The notes beneath the pieces were generated by a model, which searched no databases, was not told the origin of the DNA, and worked only from the letters and a program-made list of their open reading frames with translations. The translations under genes were made by a program, and so were the position numbers. A stretch of 64,000 bases of DNA from Megaleporinus macrocephalus (Eukaryota > Chordata > Actinopteri > Characiformes > Anostomidae), in assembly GCA_021613375.1 (NCBI GenBank), contig CM038726.1, positions 8,264,349 through 8,328,348 of the forward strand, given 5' to 3'. Below are positions 12,670 to 25,300 of the stretch, piece after piece; the first letter of the stretch is position 1; each line of letters begins with the position of its first letter.

Positions 12670-15600
12670 TAAAGTAAGTACTTTTACTTAAAGACTTTGA
12701 ACCCCTCTCTGGGTTTATCCCAATGAAGCACCTGGAAGGTACAGCAGTATAAAATAGCAATCAGTTGATGACTTTTAGAGTGATTCAGGAAATGAAGCAC
12801 GCACAAGAAGAAAAAGCCAGATATAAGAAACAGTGTGTCCTACCTCTGAATTAACTCCAAAGTACAAGAGGCATCCTGGTACTGCAAGTTGAACACATAG
12901 TACATTGCAAACAAAGTTGCAAGCCCGGTCAAGAATGCAGGCAGGATGCCCTCACAAATAACACAACCCTCAAGATTAATCATCCATCCTTGAATGACCA
13001 GCTCCGTTCCTTGTATAAAAAAATCATTGTTTTAACTAACAAGGACACACTGTGCCATTAAAGCAAAGCGTCAACACTTCTTTTGCACTGCCAAACAGTG
13101 AGTGGGTGTGTGATTGTGAGTTAATGAATGTGAGTGCATGAGTGAGAGTGAGGTGAGTGAGTGTCAGTTTTGCACAGAATAGTCAAGTAGTCTACTTTAT
13201 TGCACAGTGATGTCGGTTTAAGCTTGATGTCAACTATTCACTGATCATGTACTGACACTAAAAAAGGTGCCTCAGAGAAGAGAAGAGGTGAGAAGCCTGG
13301 TGATTTCAGGGTCCATATCGCTGGTTTCCTGAAGGTTAATGAGATCCAGGTCTCATTGGAAAGGGCATGTTCCACTCTGTAGTTTGGCTTCATTATGAAT
13401 TTTGAAAGTTTTAAAGTTTTGAAGTCACTTCTAGAATAGTTTTATTCATGACATCATCAGTGATTACTCAACAACAACTTGACTTTCATCACGTAACTGT
13501 CAAATAAAAAAAAATCATTGTGCACCCCTAATGATAGAGTGTCACAGCAAATGAATGTCAGTGTGAGTGAGTGTATGTGAATGAGTGAACATGAGTGAGG
13601 GAGTAGTATGCAAAAGTCTTAGGCAGTCAAGAAACAGATTATTAGGTCCTATTTACATACCAAGAAGTATCAAATGAGGACATCTGCTGCTGCAGCACTA
13701 GGCTGAAGAAAACGAAAAGTTTCTTGTCCTTAGTATGACACTAATATTAATCATAAATGTTTACAAAAGAAAAACAAAAACTCACATCTGCATAAAACAT
13801 GAGCCCATTGGTATTCTCTCGAAAGTATTTAGGCAACTAGTGTATAGTGTACTAGTTTGAGCTTAACTATGAGAATCCAGCAGATTCTCATAGTTAACAC
13901 AGCAAATTTTCCCTAGTGGTCTAAGTTTATAAACACCTATGTCAGGAAGACACACAGCCTAGTGCTTCGCTGTAATAAAATGTACTGCAAAACCCTCATG
14001 AATGAGAATTACTTTAAGTTTTCCCACTACAAGGGCTTCTTCTTGATCAATTATCAAAATATACATGTCATATCATCAGCTATCTCAGTTTTGAGACTCT
14101 CAAAAGTTGAGATGTGAAACTATGTATCTAATCTCATCATTATAGTCCCCTAAAAAGAACGCTTTTGTCCATAGAAACTTCTGCTGGAAAAAAAATTCCA
14201 GCAAAAATAAGTGCCTGCAATATTTGATGTCTTTCTGCTAGAGCTCCACAAAGATTCTTAAAGTGGTGCAATTTTCTGTCACATTGCTTAAAACACGTTT
14301 GCTCTCAAATCCTAATGTCCATAGACATATAAGAGGATGGTGGATGATCAGCTCAGGATAATGACTAAGGTAATGATGCTTGGGTTTTAGTGGTTAATTG
14401 GTAAAGAATTGCCATTGAGGATACAGATATTCCTCTATTTGAACTCCTAAATAGGCTACTTGGCCAGTAAAAATAACTGGTGCACATATGAGCTCAGCAA
14501 TCTCTCTTAATTGCAACACCAGTCTCTATATTTCACTGTCACTTGGATTACTGACTTTGTCTCCGATTAAGACCAGCAGCATTCTGAGCAAACACCAGTT
14601 TTGTATAGCATGGCCAGGTAGCTTTTCTCCCCCTGCACTAACCTCACTTGGTTTGTTATTACTATCAATACCCAAGAACTTCAACTGATTCATTCGTTGA
14701 TTCAGTTCTCTATATGTGAATTGCTTGTCCACTGTTACAAGATGACAAATGTATAATGCCAAATCAGAGAACACAACCCCTTCAAAAAGGTCATGGCCAA
14801 GACATGGAGGTAATCCTGGCTGACAGACATGAAAATAGCTGAGCTCATTAAACACAGAGTCAAATTTGACACCACTACTGGAACTTCAAGCTGCATTAGT
14901 ACTCAGAGACTGGATGTGGTCTCTATGTAACTGCACTGTTCGCTTACTGCCTTTGAAAAGAGGATCTGCTTGAAATGGTGCTCTTTTGATGGTACAAAAT
15001 CCACAGAAGTACTCAATCTTACTAAAGTTCTCTATGAATCCTCCTATATTATGCGCACACAGATTATCCCCAATAATAGAACACAATGTACCCTTGCAAA
15101 CCTGTCCATCAGAAAAAGTAATGCCACTCACCTCTAGATCTTTAATATCCTGTATCAGGGCACCCAGGACTTTCTCTTGGCCAAAATGCTTAAAATCCTG
15201 TTCTTGGCAAAGTAGAACAAGTTGCAGTTAATCAATGCTTGATCTATGATGTGGTACAACATCTGCTAGGGTAGCAAAGTATTATGTGTTTCTTCTTCCC
15301 AGATCCCAGAGGGTTGGCTACTTCTAATGCATCCTGATATAGGATCAATCCAAATGAAGCCTCTGCCTGAAAAAATACATTTTCTAACATGTTTTTTCCA
15401 TCCCAAACATTCTGAAAGATATCTTTAGCTTGGAATGGTGTGGGCACTAGTTTATGATGTTCACAAACATCAATCTGAAATAGAGATTCAATAGTTGCTT
15501 TGATTGGAACATACTGTGCAAAACATTATTTGCCTGCCTCATTCTGCCCCAGACAAACAGGAACTGGCTCAGTGTAATTGAATTTATTTCAATTTCAGTT

Positions 15601-16009
15601 TCAGTGTGTGAGAATTGCAACTTCGAAAGAGATCTTTGGTTTATACTACGTCAATAACCGCACTTATGTCAGCTTCATGAACCCCAAGTGTAACTGGCTT
15701 ATGTCATGTATTTCTTGCAGATGTTCAACAGTTGTTTGTATAACAGTGGATGGGAGGAAACATTTGGCTTGCAGTTTTAGATAAAACTGGGCTAAACATC
15801 TCAAGAATACAGCTTCATGAATGTTTCTGGGCAGACCTCTTCAGCGCTTTCCTCAACATGAGAAATATCAGACTATCAGACTGCTCTGCAGCAAAGTAGC
15901 AGTCAGGGATTAAAATTGAGTCAACAAGATGTTGTTCACTACAATCTTTGTGCTTCCTAGATATGTAGGAAGTAAAGGTAGATACAACTGCAAACTTTCT
16001 GTCACACAA
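12670..16009 (-). pseudogene. Degenerate copy of a multi-copy, transposon-like fish gene
   Basis: Reading the minus strand from 16009 downward, separate frames give in order: a zinc-finger-like start (CDRKFAVVSTFTSYISRKH); a YLKLQAK stretch near 15780; ALEVANPLGS near 15320; GDNLCAHNIGGFIENFSK and a CGFC pair near 15060; GLPPCLGHDLFEGVV near 14800; PKHHYLSHYPELI and FESKR near 14350. Two exon-like pieces follow: 13009-12844 (CVICEGILPAFLTGLATLFA, donor AGAG|GTAGG) and one starting at 12731 after CCTTCCAG, reading FIGINPERGSKS. I recognise this series as a repetitive fish protein family without a named enzymatic domain, likely carried by a DNA transposon. Several frameshifts and in-frame stops (for example before PLKPKHHY) show that this copy is dead. 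Terminal repeats were not found, so the element boundaries are unknown. Confidence 0.7.
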
Positions 16010-16889
16010 ATGGACAGGATACTTCTTTTCCCTCCCTAATGTGTGTTTCTAAATGAGCAAAAAAAGTTCTTAAAATGTTCACACCTGATATCACAAAAAT
16101 CAAGAGGACAGGTCAAGTTCAATATGGCAAACGGCCTAGATGTAATGGCTAACTTTTGTTTATGTCAAAATTTGTGTGTTTAAATGCTGATAATTTTTGC
16201 AAGGTTCTTTTACAATCTGCAAAACCACAATTAAAGGCTACATTGGCGACATACCTGTGAATTCACTTGTGCCGAACATGTGCCTCAGCTCTACTATCTT
16301 CATGTCCACAAACCTGGAAAATCATTTTAAAATTAGAATGTCACGCATCCAAATGAAAATTACAAGAATGATTTATAAACAGAAGACATTAACAATTTAC
16401 ATACCAATATCAGTTTGAGTGACTATTAGCAGCAGTTATGTATGTTAGAATTAAGAATGGCAAATATTAGCTAAGTTAACTAAAGAAATGATTCTACTTG
16501 TGCAACTTTAGAACATACTTAATCTATCAATGATTAATGACTCTCATACAAGGCAAAACAAAAGCAACTCATCACAGTGAGCAACGTTTTTGGTTATGGT
16601 AAAATAAATAGTGAACAGGGGCTTTTAAAGAAAATACTGTACTGTAGTTTAAAAACAATTCAGTGTCAATTCAGTTATACTTACAAACTCAGGATTTGCA
16701 TCAGCAAACTAGTCAGCTAGTCAACTTATGTCATCATGCTGCTAATATTAGTCAGGTTAAGACTATATATACTTTCTCATCTAATGTTTGGGATTTTCTC
16801 TATATATCAATAATGATTTTAACAGGCAGCAAAGCAAAATATATTTAATTAAAGTAACAATTGCCTTTTTAATGCTGAACCACAGAAAA
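16010..16889. other. Gene-free stretch next to the transposon-like pseudogene
   Basis: It may hold further upstream exons of that pseudogene. For example, about 16311-16252 on the minus strand is bounded by TTTTCCAG and CAG|GTATGT. I cannot confirm their protein. Confidence 0.3.
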
Positions 16890-17372
16890 ATAGAAATGTT
16901 CTTTTGCTGAAATAGAAACACTGATTGGTTCTATCGCAGAAATAGAAACACTGATTGGTTCTTTCGCTGAAATAGAAACACTGATTAGTTCTGTTGCTAA
17001 AATAGAAACACTGATTGGTTCTTTCTCTAAAGTAGAAACACTGACTGGTTATGTTGCTGAAATAGAAACACTGATTGGTTCTTTTGCTGAAATAGAATCA
17101 CTGATTGGTTCTGTTGCTGAAATAGAAACACTGATTGGTTCTGTTGTTGAAATAGAGACACTGATTGGTTCTGTTGCTGAAATAGAAACACTGATTGGTT
17201 CTGTTGCTGAAATAGAATCACCGATTGGTTCTGTTGCTGAAATAGAAACACTTGATTGGTTCTGTTACTGAAATAGAAACACTGATTGTTTTTTTCTCTG
17301 AAGTAAAAACACTGATTGGTTCTACTCCTGAAGTAGAAACACTGATTGGTTCTTTTGCGAAAATAGAAGCTC
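16890..17372. repeat. 30-bp minisatellite, about 16 units
   Basis: The unit is close to GAAATAGAAACACTGATTGG followed by TTCTGTTGCT, with point variants. The period is a multiple of three, so the minus strand stays open and encodes a 10-residue repeat (FLFQQQNQSV). I regard that frame as a by-product. It lies about 600 bp beyond the 3' end of the GIMAP exon. Confidence 0.92.
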
Positions 17373-17708
17373 TTATTGATTCTGTGCAGTTCAGGTGAAG
17401 TTCAGGAAGTTGTTTTTTTAATCTATTTTTATCTCAAGGCCCTCAGTGAACTTTTCCAGGCCTGGAAAACCATGTTTCTACATTCCAGGACTTTTCCAGG
17501 ATTTACAAGACTGTATGAAGCCTGGTGTAAAACTATGAGACACTGAACAATGTTTTAGCACCAACATGTAAAAAGCCATAACAGAGATGGTTAATTACTG
17601 AATTTATTAATAGCCAAAACTTTTAAGGTGTGTAGATTATGTAGACACCAATTATGCAATCCATAAAGAAAAATATGACATCAGCAAAATTAGTTCTCAT
17701 ATTAAACT
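17373..17708. other. Sequence downstream of the Ig/GIMAP-gene polyA signal
   Basis: No feature is seen. Confidence 0.4.
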
Positions 17709-17714
17709 TTTATT
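17709..17714 (-). terminator. Polyadenylation signal of the Ig/coiled-coil/GIMAP gene
   Basis: AATAAA on the minus strand, 263 bases after the stop codon at 17977, in AT-rich sequence. It is the first good signal I see downstream. Confidence 0.5.
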
Positions 17715-17976
17715 ATACAATTGTTTCCTAATTTAAACATAAATCACAAATATAGAAATACAGTAAACGTGTACAGTGCATAATGTATAATCACAGTAAT
17801 AGTAAATACAGTAACACTGCAGTGATACAGTAATATACTGTATAATAACAGTAATATTAATGTAGTAACTGAAGGGAATTGAGAGGAACATTCAGTCGTT
17901 CTGTTCTCACCTCTATCAGCTGCTACTATCAGTCAGATCAGTACATTTACTAGAACTGAAAGTCAGTCAGTAGTTC

Positions 17977-19322
17977 TCACTGATCTAAAAGAGTGATCAC
18001 TGGATCACTGAGCGTTCCCCAAAGGAGCAGCTGTGTTAACCTGCTGAACACTCCTCTAGTGTCCTCCTGATGATCATCTCCTCCTGCTGTGACTCCCTCT
18101 CTGACTCTCTGTCTCAGTGTTTCTATCTCTCTCTCTTTTTCCTCTCTGACTCTCTGTCTCAGTGTTTCTATCTCTCTCTCTTTTTCATCCATCCTACAAT
18201 CAAAATCTTTCTGTTTCTTTGTTAAAAGCTCCCAGATTCTCTGCTGGAGTTCAGGCAGGATGATCTTCATGAGGTTTCTCTCTGCCTCCATCTTGGCTTC
18301 TCCTTCATATGTCTCCCTGATCTCCTCCATCTCCTGTCTGTGTCTCTCTTCCATCTCTCTCCTCTCCTGTTCACTCTCTTCTTTCAGTCTCTCTAACTCC
18401 AACTGAACCTCATTCCTCTGCTGAATCTCTCTCTCCATCTCTCTCTCCAGCTCTACCTTTCTGTTCTCATCTCTTTCCTCTTTGAGCGTCTCCTCTAGTT
18501 TAGTTATTCGCTCTTCATGCTGATTTATTTTTGTATGAAAGTCAGCAGTTGATTCTGTAAACTTCATGAACATCTCCTGTACACATCTCTCCAGTTTCTC
18601 TCTAGTTTCTCTTTCTTCTCTCTCTTTTATCTCCTCTTTTTCTCTCACAATACTTTCTTCTATCTCTCTGATCTGAGATTCTATCTCCAGGTAGATCTCA
18701 CTGCTGTAGAACTTCTCTCTGTTTCCTTCCACCATCTTCTTTATCTTCTCCAGCAACTCTGAAGTTTGAGAAGCGTCTCCGATCTCCTTAATGCTGAGAC
18801 AGTGAAACCTGTTCCCACATTTCTCTACAAGTCTCTGGACCTCCTGGTTTCCTGACTGGATAAACTCTTCAATGTTCTTCTCCTGGACTTCATCAGTAAC
18901 AATGAAAAGGATCATGGTGTTCCTCCAACATCTCTCTCCAAAGATCTCCTCCATTTTCTCCAGCATCCCTCTCTCCTCTCCTGTAGACTGCTTCACTGGT
19001 ATGACTAGGAGGAAGACGTGGGGTCCTGGGGCAGACAGATGGACACAGCTTCCCACGTCCTGTCTCAGCTCCTCCAGAGAGAGTCCAGGACAGAACCAGT
19101 CAGGAGTGTCCACCACAGTCACCTGCCTCCCAGCCACCTCCCCCTGTCTGCTCTCACTCTGCTGCCTCACTGTAGACGCTCCAGCCTGGCTCCTCTCCTC
19201 TCTGCCCAGGATGGTGTTTCCTGCTGCACTCTTCCCACATCCAGTCCTCCCCAGCAGCACCAGCCTGAGTTCTGCTCCAGGAACTGACACTGGAGAGGCT
19301 GGACTAGAGGATTCTCCACTCA
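17977..19322 (-). CDS. Terminal exon: AIG1/GIMAP GTPase domain plus coiled coil
   Basis: This exon of 448 codons follows the acceptor CTGCAG at 19328-19323. The A ending the preceding exon joins TG here to make an ATG, so the exon might also start translation in a shorter transcript. Numbering from that Met, G1 is GRTGCGKS (25-32) followed by AAGNTILG; the G3 motif is DTPDW (72-76), with Asp where DTPG has Gly; the G4 region reads ILFIVTDE (138-145) where GIMAPs usually have a TRxD-type motif. After about residue 200 it is almost entirely charged heptads, with a tandem duplicate of [12 protein letters not shown] near 395-420, then a short tail [17 protein letters not shown]. The P-loop is intact, so nucleotide binding is likely; hydrolysis and guanine specificity are uncertain. 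This is the best supported exon of the gene. Confidence 0.92.
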
Positions 19323-22300
19323 CTGCAGATCAACAAGAATGAGGATTTTAATCTCTTATTATAAGCTGATGATCATTCTGTTCAGAGAAATGTATATGAC
19401 TGTATGAAACTGGAATTATTTACTATCTGGAGGTTCCTCTTTACTGTTTCTTCTCCTGAGCGGTGCTGCAGATTCTGGAGTCTCTCCACTGACTATGAAA
19501 CAGAAGAACCACATATAATGAAGATTGTTATTGAGTAGTTTGTAGATGGTATATAGTATAAAATCTCTGTATGAGTTTAATGATCTGCTGTGTAATTATT
19601 ATAAAATAAGGACAGTACATTATATTTTAGTATGTTTAGTATATTATTAGATTATAATGTATTATATTGTATATTATTATTATATAGTTATTTTTATTTA
19701 TATTAAATATATTAAATTTGTATTCTAGTGTAACAGCTACAGTGTGTGATCAATGTTAGACAGTAATATAAATAATTAAACATGTAATATTTTTATTTTT
19801 ATTGTTTGTAACTTCATACAATCCTAATAGTTACTTACAGACTGGAGGTATAAACTCTTTACTGTTTCTTCTTCTGGCTGGAACTGATGAGTCTGGATCT
19901 GTTCTTTCCTGCAGCTGCTTGTTTCTCTCCTCTAGAAGTCTGTCTTTCTCCTCAACCTGCTTCTCTCTTTCCATTAGCTGTGTGTTTCTCTCACTTAGAA
20001 GTTTCTCCTTCTCTTCCAGCTGTTTGTCTTTTTCACTCAGTTCAGTTTTCTGTTGTTCAATAATCTCTAAATGTTCTTTTATAGTCGTGTCTTTCTCTTT
20101 CAGTTTTATTTCTTTATCATTCAGTTGTTGTTTTATCTCTTTTAATTCTTCATCTTTCTCCACAAGTCTTTTCTCCATTTCTTCTCTTTGTATTCTATGA
20201 TTCTCTGATTTCTTTGTTGTTTGTATCAGTTCATCTTGTGTCTCTGTGAGAAGTTTTTCTTTCTCTTCTAATATTTTGTTCTTCATCTGAAGTGTTGCTG
20301 TATTTTCAGTCAGAAGTCTGTTTTTCTCCTCAGCTTGTTTTTCTCTCTCCATTAACTGTGTGTCTCTCTCAGTTATAATAGTGTTTGTTTCTTCCAGCTG
20401 TTTGTTCTTTTCAGTTAAATCTGTAAGAAAACATAAATTCAGAGAAAGTAAGTTTATTAGCTGGAAAAGTAACATTAAAGTAAAACAGACTTTATTTCTA
20501 TTTAACAAAGTCTGGAAACAATTAGTCAGTTTACAGATATACAGTACTGAGATTTAACAGCAGTAAGATTATTAGCTGCTAAAGAAACATATAGATTTTA
20601 TATCTCTTACAAAAAGCCTGAAAACAATACTGTTATAAGACGAGATAAATACATTAATAATAAATGTAATCAAACCGATTAATTAATGATAATTACACAA
20701 TCACTCAAACTTTGGACACGCCTACTTTTACCATTATCCACATTTTGGACTCAATGAAGCAGCACATATACAATTACAATGAAAAATGTTGAAAAACTCC
20801 AAATTATCTTAGATTAAAAGATGTAGTCTGGGAATAATGTAGATTTAAATAAGAAATTAAATGAGGGAGAATAATTAATAGCAATTACTCTACCAGTCAA
20901 AAGTTTAGACCAGTAAAAATGTTTCTGTTATTTATTCTATTTTCCAAATTTTACAATCACAGTGAAACAACAGAACTATAATACATGCAGAATTCTACAC
21001 ACACCAAAGAATATAAAACTAATCAAAAATATATTCTAATTTAGATTTTTATGTATTGAACTCATTTGACTTGTTGCTGCTTTACACACTCTTGACTTTC
21101 TCTCAGGACCGAGTCAGTTTAAGGAGATTCTGGTCAGTTCATGTCTCTCCCATTATACTATAAACATGACTGCAGACCACTAGAGGGCGCCATCAAGTCC
21201 ATTTGGAGTTGATGGAGCAAAATTAGCTAAAAATAAAGATTTTAATGTTTATTGTCGTTTATGTTGGAACACTAATTTCTGAAAGAAGGTTTTTAGTTTT
21301 ATTAAAAACTCACCAGTTTTTTTTTTATTGGTTCTTTTTTTTTACAACATACAGATTTTATATAGTAGGATGTCAGCATTACTGCTACTGTGTGCTGATT
21401 GGGTGGTAAGTAAAAGAAGTTTATGTTCATTAACATCATGAATGTACATAAGACACTATTAAACAGTCCTATATCTGGAGATCAGTAGTGCTCAGAAAAA
21501 TAACAGCAGTGCTGAAGATTTTCATGCTGTTCTCTGTTTGAACACTCAGTCATTCTGGACTGTCTCGGGAGCGGAGCGCCCTCTAGTGTCTAACAGACCT
21601 GCAACACACTGAGTGTCAGTTCTCCTCACTATAAATTCTCTCTCCTGGTGATTTTCCAGCAGGACTGAACTCACACATATGCTGATATGCTAAAGGTTTG
21701 ACTGCTAGTGTGTGTTGATAATGATTCAGGTACATTAATGAACACAGTTAATAAAGACTGAAACTGCTGAGCTTAAACCTGAAAACTCACCAGTCATCTG
21801 TGATGAAATGATACTTTTCAGGGTTTCAGTTTCAGTCTGTAGGTCAGAATTCTGCTGTGCTGAAATGATAAAGACACAATATTAATTTGATCACTCAGAT
21901 ATTTTCTAATCAGTCTGTGTGTTAAATTCTTACCTGTGTGTTTAAGTTGTTGTTCTTTCTCTTCTAACTCTTTCTGCTGACGAGTGACTTCAGTTTTCTG
22001 TTCTTCCAGTCGAATCATCATCTCCTGTAGTTTGCTGCTCTTGTCCTGCAGTTCCTTTCTCAGTGTGTCCAGTTGTTTTTTACTGTTGTCCACCTCTTTC
22101 ACTGTGTTCTCCAGTAGAGTCTCTTTCTCTCTCAGCAGTTTGATCTGGTTCTCCAGTCGTGTGTCTTTATCTTTAATCTGTTCATTAACACTTTCAAATC
22201 TTTCATTTGTTTCCTTTAATAATGAATCTCTCTGATCTATAATCTCTAAATGTTCTTTTATAGTCGCATCTTTCTCTTTCAGTTTTATTTCTTTATCATT

Positions 22301-25300
22301 CAGTTGTTGTTTTATCTCTTTTAATTCTTCATCTTTCTCCACAAGTCTTTTCTCCATTTCTTCTCTTTGTATTCTATGATTCTCTAATTTCTTTGTTGTT
22401 TGTATCAGTTCATCTTGTGTCTCTGTGAGAAGTTTTTCTTTCTCTTCTAATATTGTGTTCTTCATCTGAAGTGTTGCTGTATTTTCAGTAAGAAGTCTGT
22501 TTTTCTCCTCAGCTTGTTTTTCTCTCTCCATTAACTGTGTGTCTCTCTCAGTTATAATAGTTTTTGTTTCTTCTAGCTGTTTGTTCTTTTCAGTTAAATC
22601 TGTAAGAAAACATTAATTCAGAGAAAGTAAGTTTATTAGCTGAAAAGAAAACATTAAAACAGTAAAACAGACTTTATTTCTATTTAACAAAGTCTGGAAA
22701 CATTTAGTCAGTTTACAGATATACAGTACTGATATTTAACAGCAGTAAGTCACTGTCCAATGAAAATCATCTCCATTTTTGTTGATTTTGAGTTTTCTAT
22801 ATCATTTAAACACGCCAATGGACAGCGATGATATAGATTTTATCTCTCTTACAAAAAGCCTGAAAACTATCTACTGTAATAAGACGAAATACATACATTA
22901 ATAAGAAAATTAATGGAAAACAATTACAATATCAGTCAAAAATCTAGACACAACTTAAACTACTTTTCCACATTTTCGTCTCACAAATAATTTTGCTGCA
23001 AAAATGTGGAATATTTTTTTTCTATTAAATACATATTATAGGCTGAAAACATTAAGAGTTTAAATGAGGAAATAAATGATGGAGAATAATTAATTACAAT
23101 TATATTATGAGTCAAACATTTCAGACAAACCTCTTTTAAAATGTTTCTCCTATTTACATAATTTTCTACATTTTTCAATCATAGTGAAACATCAGAACGA
23201 CAATATAACACATACAGAATTATACACACCAAAGAAATGTAAACAAATCATATGTTTCTTTGTTTATTTTTTTTACAGTATACAGGTTTTGAGTAATAGG
23301 ATGTCAGCATTACTGCTACTGTGTGCTGACTGGTTGGCAGACATGGGACCAAGTCACTAAGTTGCAAGTAACAAGTAAGTCCCAAGTCTTGACAATCAAG
23401 TCTCGAGTCAAGTCCCAAGTCAATACAAGCGAGTCTTGAGTCGAGTCCCAAGTCTTAAACTTCGAGTCCTAGTCAAGTCACCAGATGTAACGTCATTTTA
23501 GTATTTAACACAATTGATGCAGTTAATTACTAGTATATTAAACTAACATTAATATCACATTAACATTTTTAAAGTTTGTATTGTAACAAAAATAACCTGC
23601 ATATGAAATTAGATCATTTCAAGCAGTTCTAATCACTAATCACCTCATTACCAGTCCATTACCAGTCCAATCACCTCATTACCAGTCCATTACAAGTCCA
23701 ATCACCTCATTATCAGTCCATTACCAGTCCAATCACCTCATTAACATCCATTACCAGTCCATTACCAGTCCAATCACCTCATTACCAGTCCATTACCCAG
23801 TTAAAACAGGTGTTGAAGCAGAAAAACACTCAAATTTGAGGCAATGGGTCTCGAAGGCTGAGGCTGAGAAACACTGCACTGTATGAAAGTCTTAGTACTC
23901 ATTACACCTACAGGAATTTTAATAATCACATTCTAAACACATAAGCATTAATATCTGGACGGGTCTTTCAGTTCTAACAGCATGTGTGACTCTGCAGTAG
24001 CTCTGCATGGACTGATCAGTGTTTGTACTGTTCTGTACTACTGGAACACTTCCTGTCTGAGACGCTGAGCTTCCTAAATGCTTTAATGTTTCAGTAAAGT
24101 TCTCAGTGGACGGTGGAAGATCTAGGAGGAGTAAACAGAGGGAGAGAGCTTCCTTCACATTAGCTGCTGTTTATCATTATGTTGCTAAGTTTGCTAGCTT
24201 TTTAGCCAGATAGCTAGCTAACTGCTATATGTGAAATATACCGAGCAGAGACTTCCTGTTCTTTGTGCCTCAAAAGTGGAACAAAGTTTGAAGTGGTTGC
24301 AGCTTCATCTGTGATCTTGACTCCACGTGTCCTGCATGTCGCAGTTCTTTTTTATTTACTGCAGCAGATTCTTTGTAGTTGAACAGGATTATTTTCAGGA
24401 GTTTGTTGCTCCTCGTCTCCGCACAAATTCAACACTGGCGCCCCACAAAGCCTCCCATGATTGGCTGCAGAACTTTACTTGTTGCTAGGTTACAGATAAA
24501 CTGAGCCGCGCAGCTCAGCTGCCTAGCGTTACAGCACCATTTAATACAAACTGATCAGTTATTTGATTTAAAATTTCCTTATTTATTATGTAAAAATAAG
24601 GTGGCGAGTATGGCGTCACGTTAAGGTCAAAAGTCGAGCGTGTAAAAACGCGAGGTGAAAGATATAAAGCTGAACATTTCACGCACGTAGATGTTTCACT
24701 CGTGAGCGTAAATGTGAAACTCGTGAGCACCGAAAGAGGAATCGCACATGCAATTTTCATAAACACGCGCTCAAACTGCTCGAATGCTTTTTTTCATTAG
24801 CGATTTGATGTTTTTCCTCACGCGCAAAGTGCAATACCGTCAGCTGCTTTTTAGTTTTTAGTCTTATCACTTCTTATCAGCACGTATTCACTCGTTACCG
24901 CTGCAACTCGCTCAGTTAGGCTCAGATACTCTGCGCATATTCGCGTTTGGCTGCTGCTGTACAATCGGCTGCTGTGCTCACAATCAATCAGACAGACTCC
25001 TAAATCTTTCAAACAACATTGTGTAAGTGGTGGTGAAGCAGAGAACAAAGAACGATCACTACATTTCCCCACAGTTCCCCATCTCTCCATTTCTCCCACT
25101 AGTTTCTATCTAAAGAGGTCCAAGCAACGCTGTAGAAGGTAAGGGACCGTCTATAAGTGCGGTACACTTCACAAACGTACAACTTAATGATTTATACGTA
25201 TGACATACACATACAAATCGCTAATAGTGTACAGAGTAACTTCATGTCTTAACAGTTGTAATTTAATACTTATGTAACTAAAATTCAACCAAGTCTTATC

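Noticed and set aside
17027..17251. Gln-rich FLFQQQNQSV repeat protein
   Set aside because: Product of a 30-bp minisatellite, with no promoter, start context or relatives seen.
19321..19323. GTG as the start codon of the GIMAP frame
   Set aside because: It spans a splice acceptor. The AG at 19324-19323 ends an intron and the upstream exon supplies the A that makes ATG in the spliced frame.
18872..19342. Plus-strand frames over the GIMAP domain
   Set aside because: Antisense shadows; the minus strand has the P-loop and GIMAP motifs.
19802..20200. Plus-strand serine/phenylalanine-rich frame (also at 21984-22235 and 30053-30247)
   Set aside because: Antisense shadows of the coiled-coil exons.
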